From positions 1,764,001-1,828,000 of the forward strand of contig NZ_AP025028.1 in the NCBI RefSeq assembly GCF_003114835.2: DNA of 64,000 bases. The letters are read 5' to 3'. Positions 37,465 through 46,807 of the stretch are shown one piece after another (the stretch's first letter is position 1; every line of letters begins with the position of its first letter). The translations under genes were made by a program, and so were the position numbers. The notes beneath the pieces are model-generated. The model was not told the DNA's origin and did no database searches. It was given only the letters and a program-made list of their open reading frames with translations. This stretch comes from Leptospira kobayashii. Lineage in GTDB: Bacteria > Spirochaetota > Leptospiria > Leptospirales > Leptospiraceae.

Positions 37465-38061
37465 GTGAAAAATCGTCCCAGAAAACCCTCCTCCGTTTTT
37501 ACTCTTAGTGCGCGCATTGAAGCCAACCCTGGTGCTCGACTTCTCAGTGCCGCAAAAGATATATTTTATTCGCACGGTTATGCAATGGCCGGCATCAACG
37601 AAGTGATTGAAAAATCAAATACCTCCAAAAAAAGTTTTTATCATTATTATCCGAGTAAAACAGATTTGGGCCATGCCTTCCTACTTTTGGAAAGGGACAA
37701 CTTGTACGAATTGGTCGATCATTTTATTAATAAAAATCCAAATAATTATAAAGCGTTCATCACCTCGTGGAGCCGCTTTTTAAAATTAATGGGTCGGTCA
37801 AAGTCATATAAAGGGTGTCCGTTCGCCAATCTATCCGCACAATCGACGGGTGAATTTACCACTGAGATTACTAACACAATGGGTCAATTGAAAGACAAAC
37901 TGATTCAATTTTTGGAAAAAAGTGAACTGGCCCTTAAGCGAAAAGAAGCGGAAAAAAAAGCAAAGTCCATTCTCGTTTTGTACGAAGGATGCATTCAAAT
38001 GTGGAAGTTAACAGGCGATATATCTTATTTTGATCAATTTAAAGATCTGTTAATTGCCTGA
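37465..38061 (+). CDS. TetR family regulator
   Basis: 198 residues, GTG start at 37465. The N-terminal HTH is clear: ARLLSAAKDIFYSHGYAMAGINEVIEKSNTSKKSFYHYYPSKTDLG. The C-terminal ligand domain contains CPFANLSAQSTGEFTTEI, as in the TetR subgroup with the CP-A-N-L motif (NemR/AcnR-like). It likely controls the divergent thioesterase gene. Confidence 0.9.
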   Translation: MKNRPRKPSSVFTLSARIEANPGARLLSAAKDIFYSHGYAMAGINEVIEKSNTSKKSFYHYYPSKTDLGHAFLLLERDNLYELVDHFINKNPNNYKAFITSWSRFLKLMGRSKSYKGCPFANLSAQSTGEFTTEITNTMGQLKDKLIQFLEKSELALKRKEAEKKAKSILVLYEGCIQMWKLTGDISYFDQFKDLLIA

Positions 38062-38644
38062 CCACCATTAGATTCCTGAACATTAGCGAAAGGAAACTCG
38101 GTAAAGGAATCCTAGTCGTGTCTTGCAATCTAAGGCATAACATTTTCGTGTTAGTTGGCTTAATTCACCCGAGACTCGTAAAAACTATATAATTGCGTGA
38201 AATGTGTAATATTTTGTGAAGATGAATATTATTCCTAAACCGAAACATTCCTAAACAAAATCGACTTTTCTTTATATATAGAGTGGATCCCTGCGAAAAG
38301 GATACGAAGGGTGCGAAGCAGTCGCAAAGCGACCGGAGCGAATGCGAAGCCCGTAGTAGCCTGACCCCGAAAGTATTGATAAAATTGTCCAATAAACAGA
38401 GAATAAGTGATAAAATATGGGATATATTTTCGGGGGTTCGCCCAAAATACTTCTAGTAATGCACGAGTAGATGGAATGTATTTTTATCACATAGGTGAAC
38501 ACCTATTTTGAAGGCAGAATAACATCAATATTGTGAAATTAATGGAATTTGCGAAAAAAATAGGCTCATATTTTAATGCGAGTAAGGTGATTTTTAATTG
38601 AAAATCAAGAAGGTTTTTTCAGTGTTGGTTTAATTTTAAAGAAT
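38062..38644. other. Intergenic region with repeats
   Basis: About 580 bp without a convincing gene. It holds GTGTTAGTTGGC at about 38148-38159 (the motif also seen after rbfA) and repeat copy B of the GC-rich hairpin family. The last 190 bp are AT-rich and should contain the promoter of the downstream lipoprotein gene. Confidence 0.5.
38288..38443 (+). repeat. GC-rich hairpin repeat, copy B
   Basis: Order: CCTGCGAAAAGGATACG, hairpin GTCGC-AAA-GCGAC (38321-38333), CGGAGCGAATGCGAAGC, CCCGTAGTAGCC, TGACCCCGAA, then an ~60-nt AT-rich insert, then TTTTCGGGGGTTCGCCC. The CCCCGAA and TTCGGGG ends pair, closing the insert as a second stem. The insert resembles that of copy D (AACAG-GAATA-GT). Confidence 0.75.
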
Positions 38645-40021
38645 ATGCGAGAATATATGAATCAATTTTTTAATGTTTTGGCCCTTGGAATCTTTTTGCT
38701 TTTGAACATTTATTGCAATCAATCAGGTGGATCTTCCGACAGTAGCAGTATTTTGTTACCGTTGCTTTTTGGAGGTACGGGATCTTCTTCAAGTGTAAAA
38801 ACTTCTGGGACGAACGGTGCTTCTGCAACCGGGACATCAAGTACGAGTACTTCAACTTCAACCTCGCTTTCGCTTTCGGGCTTTTCTCCTACATTTGGTA
38901 TTGCCGGGACATCTGTTTCCATTTCTGGATCAAACTTTTCAACTACTTTGGCAAATAACGTAGTTAAATTCAATGGAGTTACTGCCTCTGTAACCAATGC
39001 AACCAGCAGTGTTCTTACTGTCACTGCTCCATCAGGGGTTACAACCGGAACGATAAGTGTTGCCGTGAATGGTTCAACTCTAACTTCTTCCAATAATTTT
39101 GTAGTTTCTCCTTGGACATCCGTTGTCGGAGTTACAAATGACGCTTATCGAATCTCTTGTCCGAATGCAGATACTTGTTTTGCGTTAAATCAAGCAACTT
39201 CTTCCTCAAACACATTTTTCTTAAAAACTACGAATGGAGGAACTAATTGGACTAATGCGGATACAGGATATTCCGTATTACAAACCATCTCTTCCTTATC
39301 AGGAGGATTGTCTTGCCCTGATACGTCGACTTGTTATTTTGCAGGTGCTAAAAGCTTTTCTAATAAAATACTTAAAATAACTAACGCGTCATCATCGACT
39401 CCTTCGATCAGTCAAATAGGGAATACTGGATTTTATTATGCCATATCTTGTCCAACGTCAACGTTCTGCATTGCTACGGGTACAAATTCGGTTCAACGAA
39501 CTACAGACGGTTCGACCTGGTCATCCATTAGCACTTCCTATTCAATGGGCTCTATATATTGTATCGATACGAATACTTGTTATGGTAGTGAAGTGAATAC
39601 AAAGACAATATATAAAACTACAAATGCAAGTACTGCAACTCCTACTTGGACAACCCAAACTGTCTCAAACGGCACTTCTATTAATTCCATTCATTGCGTT
39701 GATGCCAATAATTGTATAGCGGTTGGATTGAGTGTTTTAGCAAAAACTACGGATGGTACAAATTGGACTTCTTTGACAGTTCCATTCGTTACCAACACTT
39801 CTACTTCTCTGAATGGCGCTTATTGTTTCGATGCAAATACCTGTACTATCGTAGGTAATAATACGACTGTTTGGAGGACCGCTGATGCGGGAGCCAATTG
39901 GGTCAATCAAAGCTTTGGTGCTACAAACAATAATTTGAGTTTGTCTTGCACGACTTCAATATCAAATGCGTGTTATGTTTCATCAACGTCCGGGTTTATA
40001 TTCAAAAGAGCATCTAATTGA
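38645..40021 (+). CDS. Lipoprotein with IPT/TIG domain and Cys-paired Ycf48-like repeats
   Basis: 458 residues. The signal peptide ends in a lipobox (LLLNIYC), then a Ser/Thr-rich linker and an IPT/TIG domain (SGFSPTFGIAGTSVSISGSNFS ... VKFNGVTASVTNATSSVLTVTAPSGVTTGTISVAVNGS). Then come about seven blocks with a Cys pair (SCPNADTC, SCPDTSTC, SCPTSTFC, YCIDTNTC, HCVDANNC, YCFDANTC, SC-AC), most followed by TTxGxxW Asp-box strands. It is probably a disulfide-stabilised beta-propeller on the cell surface. Start may be ATG 38657 instead. Function unknown. Confidence 0.8.
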   Translation: MREYMNQFFNVLALGIFLLLNIYCNQSGGSSDSSSILLPLLFGGTGSSSSVKTSGTNGASATGTSSTSTSTSTSLSLSGFSPTFGIAGTSVSISGSNFSTTLANNVVKFNGVTASVTNATSSVLTVTAPSGVTTGTISVAVNGSTLTSSNNFVVSPWTSVVGVTNDAYRISCPNADTCFALNQATSSSNTFFLKTTNGGTNWTNADTGYSVLQTISSLSGGLSCPDTSTCYFAGAKSFSNKILKITNASSSTPSISQIGNTGFYYAISCPTSTFCIATGTNSVQRTTDGSTWSSISTSYSMGSIYCIDTNTCYGSEVNTKTIYKTTNASTATPTWTTQTVSNGTSINSIHCVDANNCIAVGLSVLAKTTDGTNWTSLTVPFVTNTSTSLNGAYCFDANTCTIVGNNTTVWRTADAGANWVNQSFGATNNNLSLSCTTSISNACYVSSTSGFIFKRASN

Positions 40022-40192
40022 TGTAATGGCAAAAAAGATCTAAAATGAATAAATACCGAAATTATAAGAAAAGTTTTGAATTGATTTCGATATGGCTAAT
40101 TTTAGAATCTACGATCCTTTTTATTGAATAGCCGCTCTACATAACTCTAGGCTCCTTGAGTCGGAAGTGTAAGCGGTTGATCTCTCTTTATT

Positions 40193-41716
40193 TTAAAACC
40201 ACAAATCAGCTGTTTGTATTAATGATTTTTCATCCGGTTTCCCAACAGAAACCCAAGCCACGATGCCGTCAGGGCGAACAAGTAAAGCGCTCAAACCTAA
40301 TTGTTCTTTCACCCGGCCGCTAGTGTATTTGATAGCATCACCGTATTCACTCGCCAACGTTTTAAGGGAAGGGTTCCTATCAAAATCAAGTAGTATCCCT
40401 TGTCCCTCGTCCATGAATTCGCCGATTTTTGAACCGTCTTCGAGTTCAAAGTTGGGAACACTGTGGCCTACAAGAGGGTGATCGCTGCCGACGAGATTAT
40501 AGCGAGTGAAAACACCCCACACCCTTCCCGCAAAATAAGTGGCACCATCGCGAGTATCCATAAGATCGCGGATAATTGCATTGAGTGCACGGGCATGCGA
40601 ACTAGGACTCATGATGGCTACTTGAGCTCGTGACCAATCCAGAACCTGCGCACCTACTGGGTGCCGTTCCGAATGATAACTGTCTAGTAAAGCTTCCGGA
40701 GCTTTCTTTCGAATGGTTGCTGCGAGTTTCCAACCCAGATTCATGGCGTCGCCGAGTCCAAGGTTCAGTCCTTGACCACCTAACGGTGAATGAATGTGAG
40801 CGGCATCACCTGCTAAAAGAATCCGTCCGTTGCGGTAGGATGTGACCTGTCGTGCCCGGTCGGTCCAAGTAGTTGCAATATGCAGCGTAATAATGGTAAC
40901 GTCGGTGTTCGAGATTCGACGTATAACATTTTGTAGGTGTTCGATTGTAACAGGTTTTTCCCCATTATGAAAAGCACCACCATCAAAATCCTGTATGATT
41001 AGATAGCCCGGTTGTGATTGCAAATACATACCTTTCGCTGTCACGTTTCTGCCGGGTTTAAGCTTTTCAGGATCTGCGATATCCACTTTCGCAGAGTAAC
41101 CTGTAAATTCAGGTTCCGTGCCGGCGAATCCAAAACCGCCCGCCTTACGAACAATACTACGGCTTCCGTCGCAGCCCACGAGCCATTTGCCTTGAAAAGA
41201 TTGATCGCCTGATTGAACTGTGACTCCTTCCTCGGTTTGATAAAAGGAAGTCAATGCAACCCCTCGCTTGATTTCCACACCCAAGGTTTCTGCGCGACGG
41301 GTCAGTATCGTTTCCAGTTCTTCCATTTCGGAAATCAAACTGGTGTCAGTCGAACTTGGTAGGCGGTACTTCCACTGCGAGATATCGATATCACCATCAT
41401 GAAAGGGAATGCCGGCAAAATGTCCCACCTGGCGACGTGTACCTATGCCTGAATTTTGATGAGGACTTTTCAAACGTTTATATATCTCAAGTTCTTTTAG
41501 CAACCCACGTCGGTAGAGAGCTTCGATGGAAGGTGCCGAGAGCCCCCGTATTCCGAAAGGAAGTTGTTTTAATGGAGAATACGGATTTTCCGCCTTTTCC
41601 AAGATAATTACTGAACATTTGGCCAGTGCCAGTTCGCAAGCAAGAAATAGGCCTACAGGTCCCGCACCTGAAATGATTACATCGTAAATCGGTTGTTTGT
41701 TGTTATTGTGATTCAT
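40193..41716 (-). CDS. FAD-dependent aromatic monooxygenase
   Basis: 507 residues. PHBH-fold: N-terminal GAGPVGLFLACELAL, the DG motif CDGSRSIVRKAGGF, GDAAHIHSPLGGQGLNLGLGDAMNLGWKLAA, and a C-terminal thioredoxin-like domain ending ALLVRPDGIVAWVS. These features place it with phenol/resorcinol or rifampicin-type hydroxylases (PheA/TfdB/Rox) that add oxygen to aromatic compounds with NAD(P)H. It is probably co-transcribed with the TetX-like gene 22 bp upstream. Substrate not predictable. Confidence 0.87.
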   Translation of the reverse strand: MNHNNNKQPIYDVIISGAGPVGLFLACELALAKCSVIILEKAENPYSPLKQLPFGIRGLSAPSIEALYRRGLLKELEIYKRLKSPHQNSGIGTRRQVGHFAGIPFHDGDIDISQWKYRLPSSTDTSLISEMEELETILTRRAETLGVEIKRGVALTSFYQTEEGVTVQSGDQSFQGKWLVGCDGSRSIVRKAGGFGFAGTEPEFTGYSAKVDIADPEKLKPGRNVTAKGMYLQSQPGYLIIQDFDGGAFHNGEKPVTIEHLQNVIRRISNTDVTIITLHIATTWTDRARQVTSYRNGRILLAGDAAHIHSPLGGQGLNLGLGDAMNLGWKLAATIRKKAPEALLDSYHSERHPVGAQVLDWSRAQVAIMSPSSHARALNAIIRDLMDTRDGATYFAGRVWGVFTRYNLVGSDHPLVGHSVPNFELEDGSKIGEFMDEGQGILLDFDRNPSLKTLASEYGDAIKYTSGRVKEQLGLSALLVRPDGIVAWVSVGKPDEKSLIQTADLWF

Positions 41717-41738
41717 AAGAGTTTCCGTATATAAATTG

Positions 41739-42884
41739 TTAATTGATCGTTTTTACACTGTTGAAAAAATCAACCAGGCTCTGAGGTGAGTTTGCACCGA
41801 GACAAAGTTCCAAGACACCTTCCGACTCTACCGCTTCAACAGAACTGCGGGGAAAGAGTTGTGTTTCGTAAAAGCTGAGAGCGGCTTCCAGGTCACCTGG
41901 ATGGGAAACGATTGCTTTTGCAAGTTCCGCACCGTCAAACATTGCCAGATTGGCACCTTCGCCTGAGGGAGGCATTAAATGTGCAGCATCGCCCAGTAAT
42001 GTAATACCGGGAATGCGATCCCATCTATGTTCGGCCGGAAGTGTATGGATAGGGCGAAGTACTGGGTTCGTTTCTCCTTCCGTAATGAGAGCTATGAGTT
42101 CCGGAGCCCAGCCATCGAATTCTTTGGCTATATAGTCCAATGCATTTTTCGGGTTAGAGAAGTCTATGTTATCAAACCAATCTTTTGGTTTGGTCAATTG
42201 CACATAAGTGTGCAATACCTGATTGGGTTCACGATGTGCAGAAATCCCTTTTCCGGGAGAAAGTGCATACATCGCTCCGCCTCCAACCGCTTCCGCGCTC
42301 GCTTTGTGACGAGTGTCACAGTCATGCAGGAACGTTTCGATAAATGATGTGCCGACATACTCCGGTTTTGCTTGAGAGAGAAGTGGACGAACCTTTGACC
42401 AAGCACCATCGGCACCCACGAGGAGGTCTGTCGTGACGCTTGAGCCATTTGCAAATGTGAGCAAATGTTTTCCCTCGCCAAGCGAAGACGCTTCTTTGAT
42501 TTTGTATCCCCAACAAATCGTGTCAGCAGGAAGTGAATTCAAGAGAATCCTGCGAAGGTCACCTCGCAAAACCTCAGGTCGCCCACCTGTGCCTTCGTCC
42601 GGTTCATCAAGTAAAACATTGCTGTACTTATCAAGTATCCGAGACGCTTGAGCACCTGCATTGATGATTTCAAGGAACCGATCGTAGAGCCCCGCTTCTT
42701 TCAGTGCAATCTGTCCGTTGTATTCGTGAATATCAAGCATCCCTCCTTGTCCCCGCGCATTTGGAGATGTTTCCGCTTCGAAAATCGTAGCTGCAATACC
42801 ATGAACATGTAGGACTCGCGCGAGTGTCAGGCCACCGAGCCCGGCGCCTATGATTGCAATTGGAGTGTGATTTGTTTGAAACAT
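41739..42884 (-). CDS. TetX-like FAD monooxygenase
   Basis: 381 residues. Rossmann GAGLGGLTLARVLH, GGMLDIHEYNGQIALKEAGL, LRRILLNSL, LVGADGAWSKVR and GDAAHLMPPSGEGANLAM follow the TetX pattern closely, including positions shared with tetracycline-inactivating TetX. Family members also oxidise other aromatic compounds, so antibiotic activity is only a possibility. First gene after a divergent TetR with a 30-bp palindrome between, which suggests inducible expression. Confidence 0.85.
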   Translation of the reverse strand: MFQTNHTPIAIIGAGLGGLTLARVLHVHGIAATIFEAETSPNARGQGGMLDIHEYNGQIALKEAGLYDRFLEIINAGAQASRILDKYSNVLLDEPDEGTGGRPEVLRGDLRRILLNSLPADTICWGYKIKEASSLGEGKHLLTFANGSSVTTDLLVGADGAWSKVRPLLSQAKPEYVGTSFIETFLHDCDTRHKASAEAVGGGAMYALSPGKGISAHREPNQVLHTYVQLTKPKDWFDNIDFSNPKNALDYIAKEFDGWAPELIALITEGETNPVLRPIHTLPAEHRWDRIPGITLLGDAAHLMPPSGEGANLAMFDGAELAKAIVSHPGDLEAALSFYETQLFPRSSVEAVESEGVLELCLGANSPQSLVDFFNSVKTIN

Positions 42885-42930
42885 AGAGAGTCTCCTTTTT
42901 ATTCCAAAAATATAAGGTTTTGAATATTTA

Positions 42931-42960
42931 TTTATTGACTTAAATATTTAAGTCAATAAA
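42931..42960. promoter_or_regulatory. 30-bp perfect palindrome, probable TetR operator
   Basis: Half-site TTTATTGACTTAAAT is followed by its exact complement, giving 30 bp of perfect symmetry centred between the TetX-like and TetR genes. Each arm carries TTGACT, a -35-like element, on both strands, so binding would block both divergent promoters. Confidence 0.8.
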
Positions 42961-43005
42961 AATTTATAAGATATTCGTTTCAACTAAAAAAGGAAGGTTT
43001 TCGTT

Positions 43006-43566
43006 TTGGGACTAAGAGAATTAAAAAAGAAACAAACCCGCAAAGCTATCTCCGATATGGCAACCAAACTCTTTATAGAGCGGGGTTATCATGAGGTTAC
43101 TACCGCGGAAATTGCCAAACTCGCCAATGTTTCCGTGCCGACCTTATTTAATTATTTTGAAAACAAAGAGTCTCTTGTTTTCGATGAGGATGTGGAGCGA
43201 GAAGAAAGGCTTATCGACGCTGTCGTATCCCGAAAGAAAGGAGTTTCCATACTGGATGCTCTCCTTGAATTCGGATTGAAGAATCCTGCATTCAATCCTG
43301 CCAATCGTAAACTCGTTCAAGACTTTAGAAATCTGATCAAGTCGACTCCGGAGCTTTCGGTCTATGAGAGACAAATCATGATGAGATACGAGAGTTCACT
43401 CGCAAAAACGATTCAAAAAGAGGCAAAGAAGAAGTTGAGCGAAGTGGAAGCCGGCTCCATTGCTCATTTTATTTCAGATGCCTTTTACAGAGCAAGCAAT
43501 GCCACTAATCCGAGTAAGGCTCTCGAAACAATTTTTGAGATTTTAAAGAATGGATGGGAAGAGTGA
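43006..43566 (+). CDS. TetR family regulator
   Basis: 186 residues. TTG start at 43006 after AAGGAAGG. HTH: RKAISDMATKLFIERGYHEVTTAEIAKLANVSVPTLFNYFENKESLVFDED. The C-terminal domain (LRNFIKST-like QDFRNLIKSTPELSVYERQI) is typical of regulators next to oxidative detoxification genes. It should repress the divergent monooxygenase pair through the palindrome upstream. Confidence 0.9.
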   Translation: MGLRELKKKQTRKAISDMATKLFIERGYHEVTTAEIAKLANVSVPTLFNYFENKESLVFDEDVEREERLIDAVVSRKKGVSILDALLEFGLKNPAFNPANRKLVQDFRNLIKSTPELSVYERQIMMRYESSLAKTIQKEAKKKLSEVEAGSIAHFISDAFYRASNATNPSKALETIFEILKNGWEE

Positions 43567-43697
43567 TCATTCCAATTTTATAAATTCAATTCTTAATTGC
43601 TGTTTCGGCGAATGATACTGATGCATTATTTGCCGAAATTCTTTAAAGTTATGATATAAACCATTGAAACTAAGAATGACAAACGGTAATGATATTA

Positions 43698-44279
43698 TTA
43701 ATTTATATCATTATCTATTTCTATGGATTTAACTAGACTCTCAATATATGTTTTATTATGCTCGGCTTTCTTAATTTCTTCACGAAGCTGGGTTTTGAAG
43801 GTTCTTTGCGCATGTATTGCAGCAGTAGTGTCACCACAGTTTTGCATTACAATGATGAGCTTTTTTCCTTGTTCAATTGAAGTCTCAAGCTTTGCTATTA
43901 TTCTCTTGTCTTCGTCGAGTAAAGTTTGTTTCTCTTTTTTGGCTTGAGTTTTAATCGTCAAACTAACATGAGGGTCGTTTATTTTTTTGTTCAGTTCCTC
44001 TATCTTTGACTCATTTTCATCAATTTTCTTATTTGTTTCAACGAAATAGTTATAAAGGTTTAATTTAGTCGCATCAGCTAATTTTTGATCGGAACAGCTC
44101 GGGCAGCATGCTAGTTTTACTGTAAAATCTGCTGAAACCTTTGCTGCAATTTGTTGTTTTAAATTAATTCCTTCAAAGTTTGGTTTGATTGAAACTTCTT
44201 TAGGTCTGATTCCGATTGTGCAGCAACTTTTTAATAGTAATAACGAAATCGTTATCCAAATTATTCTAGTTATATTCAT
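43698..44279 (-). CDS. Hypothetical coiled-coil lipoprotein
   Basis: 193 residues from ATG 44279. Signal peptide with lipobox LLLLKSC(C). Mature part contains CCPSCSDQKLADATKLNLYNYFVE, then a long coiled coil (NKKIDENESKIEELNKKIND ... LLDEDKRIIAKLETSIEQG). AT-rich compared with neighbours, so it may be of accessory origin. No function can be given. Confidence 0.65.
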   Translation of the reverse strand: MNITRIIWITISLLLLKSCCTIGIRPKEVSIKPNFEGINLKQQIAAKVSADFTVKLACCPSCSDQKLADATKLNLYNYFVETNKKIDENESKIEELNKKINDPHVSLTIKTQAKKEKQTLLDEDKRIIAKLETSIEQGKKLIIVMQNCGDTTAAIHAQRTFKTQLREEIKKAEHNKTYIESLVKSIEIDNDIN

Positions 44280-44937
44280 TTTATTTACTTCCACAGTTTT
44301 TGAAATGAATTTCGAAAATTACCTCATCTTTGAATGGATTCGATTTCCGATACAAGTTCATTATTATTATAGTCGGATAGGCATCTTTCACATAACATCT
44401 GATTTATGACAATATATTTTCTCGCCTATTATTTAGAAATAATTCAAACAATGCAAGCATTCTCTTTGATTGTTAGTAAAAAGTTGATTATTAGGGAATT
44501 GCCTGATTCGGAGAAGTTGATGATACAGGATATCGGTTGTTAGATTGTATCCTATATGTGATACTTGTTTTGGCTCTTTGTGATTTGTACTAACGTATCT
44601 TGATGCAAGTATGTAATGTTTTGAAATACGAATGTCATAAAATAGGGAGAGGCCTGTAAATGAAACAAATTGCCTGATGTTAAGACTCCCCGCGAAAAGG
44701 ATGCGGAGGGCGCGGCACGCGGTCGCATCATGCGACCGGAGCGAACGCGAAGCCAGGAGTCAGCCTGACCCCGAAGGGGGTTCGCCCAACATATTATTTT
44801 ATGCTCATGGGCTTTCTAATATCTTTCACTCATTCCGAATCCGTCCATCGTAGACTTGGATACAACTAAAGTAGATTCGGCTACGCCCATCCGTTGATTA
44901 ACTCTTGCGAAACATAGGAATCTATCAAAATAGAGTT
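44280..44937. other. Intergenic region with hairpin repeat
   Basis: About 650 bp without a supportable gene. It contains repeat copy C (44688-44787) and a 7-bp inverted repeat CCGAATC (44835-44841) / GATTCGG (44874-44880) upstream of the NmrA-like gene. The rest is AT-rich. Confidence 0.5.
44688..44787 (+). repeat. GC-rich hairpin repeat, copy C (short form)
   Basis: CCCCGCGAAAAGGATGCGG, hairpin GGTCGCAT-C-ATGCGACC (44721-44737), GGAGCGAACGCGAAGCC, AGGAGTCAGCCTGACC, then CCCCGAAGGGGGTTCGCCC. Here the ends CCCC/GGGG are joined directly without the AT-rich insert of copies B and D, so it is the compact form. Confidence 0.75.
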
Positions 44938-45831
44938 ATGAAAATTATCATAACAGGTTCGCTAGGAAATATCAGTAAGCCGCTAACGATAGATTTGGTG
45001 GGAAAAGGACATTCTGTAACAGTTATCAGTAGTAAGCTGGAAAAACAAAAAGAGATTGAAGCGTTAGGGGCAAAGGCAGCTATCGGACCTTTGGAAGATG
45101 TTTCTTTTCTTGTGAAAAGTTTTACGGGAGCTGACGTCGCATATTGTATGATACCGCCAAACAACTACTTTGATCATAATCTTGATCTGATAGAGTATTA
45201 TCATCGAATCGGGAATAATTACGTGCAAGCGATTCAAGAATCGGGAGTAAAACGCGTGATTCATCTCAGTAGCATCGGCGCACATTTGGATCAGGGCACA
45301 GGTATCATTCTAGGTCATCATTACGTAGAGGGTGTCTTAAACAAACTTTCGAACGTTGCCATCACCTTTATGCGCCCGACAGCCTTTTATTATAATTTAT
45401 ACGGCTTCTTGGATACGATAAAAAGAACCGGCGTTATCGCGTCGAATTACGGAGAAGAGGACAAGGTGCCATGGGTCTCTCCGATTGATATTGCAAGAGC
45501 GATTGCAGAAGAAATAGGACTACCTCCTGTTGATAGAAAAGTAAGATATGTTGCCAGTGAAGAACTTACTTGTAATGAAGTGGCCGCTATCTTAGGCGCG
45601 GCTATCGGAAAGCCCGATTTGAAATGGAAAGTGATCACCAATGAACAGATGCAAAACGGATTGGAAGCTGTCGGAATGGCTCCACGAATTGCTTCCGGTT
45701 TAGTGGAGTTGAATGCTGCGCTTCATGACGGTACACTCTCGGAGAATTATTTTCGGAACAGACCTGAGATGGGTAAAGTGAGGCTGTCTGATTTTGCGAA
45801 AGAATTTGCTATCGCATTTAAACAAAATTGA
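44938..45831 (+). CDS. NmrA-like NAD(P)-binding oxidoreductase
   Basis: About 297 residues from ATG 44938 (the in-frame start 33 bases earlier has no better site). N-terminal GSLGNISKPLTIDLVGKGHSV is the glycine-rich nucleotide site of atypical SDR/NmrA proteins, followed by GVKRVIHLSSIGAH and FMRPTAFYYNLYG. NmrA-type proteins reduce quinones or act as redox sensors. It is directly followed (16 bp) by an AraC-family gene on the same strand. Confidence 0.82.
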   Translation: MKIIITGSLGNISKPLTIDLVGKGHSVTVISSKLEKQKEIEALGAKAAIGPLEDVSFLVKSFTGADVAYCMIPPNNYFDHNLDLIEYYHRIGNNYVQAIQESGVKRVIHLSSIGAHLDQGTGIILGHHYVEGVLNKLSNVAITFMRPTAFYYNLYGFLDTIKRTGVIASNYGEEDKVPWVSPIDIARAIAEEIGLPPVDRKVRYVASEELTCNEVAAILGAAIGKPDLKWKVITNEQMQNGLEAVGMAPRIASGLVELNAALHDGTLSENYFRNRPEMGKVRLSDFAKEFAIAFKQN

Positions 45832-45847
45832 TGGTAGAATTTAGAGC

Positions 45848-46768
45848 ATGACGAGTTTGCAACCTCAAAGACTTAAGACGATCAGCGAATACCATCAGCT
45901 GATGGGGTTTCTTAAACCGGAACATCCGTTAATCAGTGTGATCAATTTTGAATTCATCAAACGTTTGCCCAGAAACGAATCCATCAGTTTGGTATTTGAT
46001 TTTTACTCCATTGCACTTAAAAGAAATTTTAACGGCAAAATGAAATACGGTCAGCAGGAATATGATTTTGACGAAGGTGTACTTCTTTTTATCGCGCCCG
46101 GTCAGGTTTTCGGAATCGAGGTTGATAAAGACTCATTATTAAAACATTCGGGATGGATGGTTCTCGTTCATCCCGATTTTTTATGGAATACTACTTTAGC
46201 CAAAACGATAAAGCGATATGAATATTTCGATTATTCCGTAAACGAAGCACTCTATCTTTCCGATAAGGAAGAAGCTACGATTACGAACATTATACAAAAC
46301 ATCGAAAATGAGTATCATTCAAACATCGATCATTTCAGTCAGGATGTAATGATTGCTCAATTGGAATTGTTGCTAACTTACGGTGAAAGATTTTATCATC
46401 GTCAGTTTATAACAAGGAAGATTACGAATCATAAAATTCTTACCCGTTTGGAAGATATTCTTTCGGAGTATTTCAACGGTGATTCTTTGGCAAAAAGAGG
46501 ATTGCCGACCGTTCAATACATTGCCGAAGCATTGAACGTATCTCCCAATTACTTAAGCGGACTTTTGAAAGTATTAACAGGACAAAGTACACAACAACAT
46601 ATCCATGATAAATTGATTGAAAAAGCCAAAGAGAAATTATCCACTACCGACTTGTCCGTAAGGGAAATTGCATATGAGTTGGGCTTTGAACATCCGCAGT
46701 CATTCAACAAATTGTTCAAAACGAAAACGAATGTTTCTCCTTTGGAATTCAGACAATCATTTCATTGA
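45848..46768 (+). CDS. AraC family regulator
   Basis: 306 residues. A cupin-like N-terminal sensor (YDFDEGVLLFIAPGQVFGIE) and a C-terminal double HTH (VQYIAEALNVSPNYLSGLLKVLTGQSTQQHIHDKLIEKAKEKLSTTDLSVREIAYELGFEHPQSFNKLFKTKTNVSPLEFR). This class often controls the adjacent oxidoreductase, here the NmrA-like gene 16 bp upstream in the same direction. It converges with the second AraC gene. Confidence 0.92.
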   Translation: MTSLQPQRLKTISEYHQLMGFLKPEHPLISVINFEFIKRLPRNESISLVFDFYSIALKRNFNGKMKYGQQEYDFDEGVLLFIAPGQVFGIEVDKDSLLKHSGWMVLVHPDFLWNTTLAKTIKRYEYFDYSVNEALYLSDKEEATITNIIQNIENEYHSNIDHFSQDVMIAQLELLLTYGERFYHRQFITRKITNHKILTRLEDILSEYFNGDSLAKRGLPTVQYIAEALNVSPNYLSGLLKVLTGQSTQQHIHDKLIEKAKEKLSTTDLSVREIAYELGFEHPQSFNKLFKTKTNVSPLEFRQSFH

Positions 46769-46807
46769 GAAAATCCGAAATCGTAAATTTCTTTACTTAT
46801 ACTTGAC

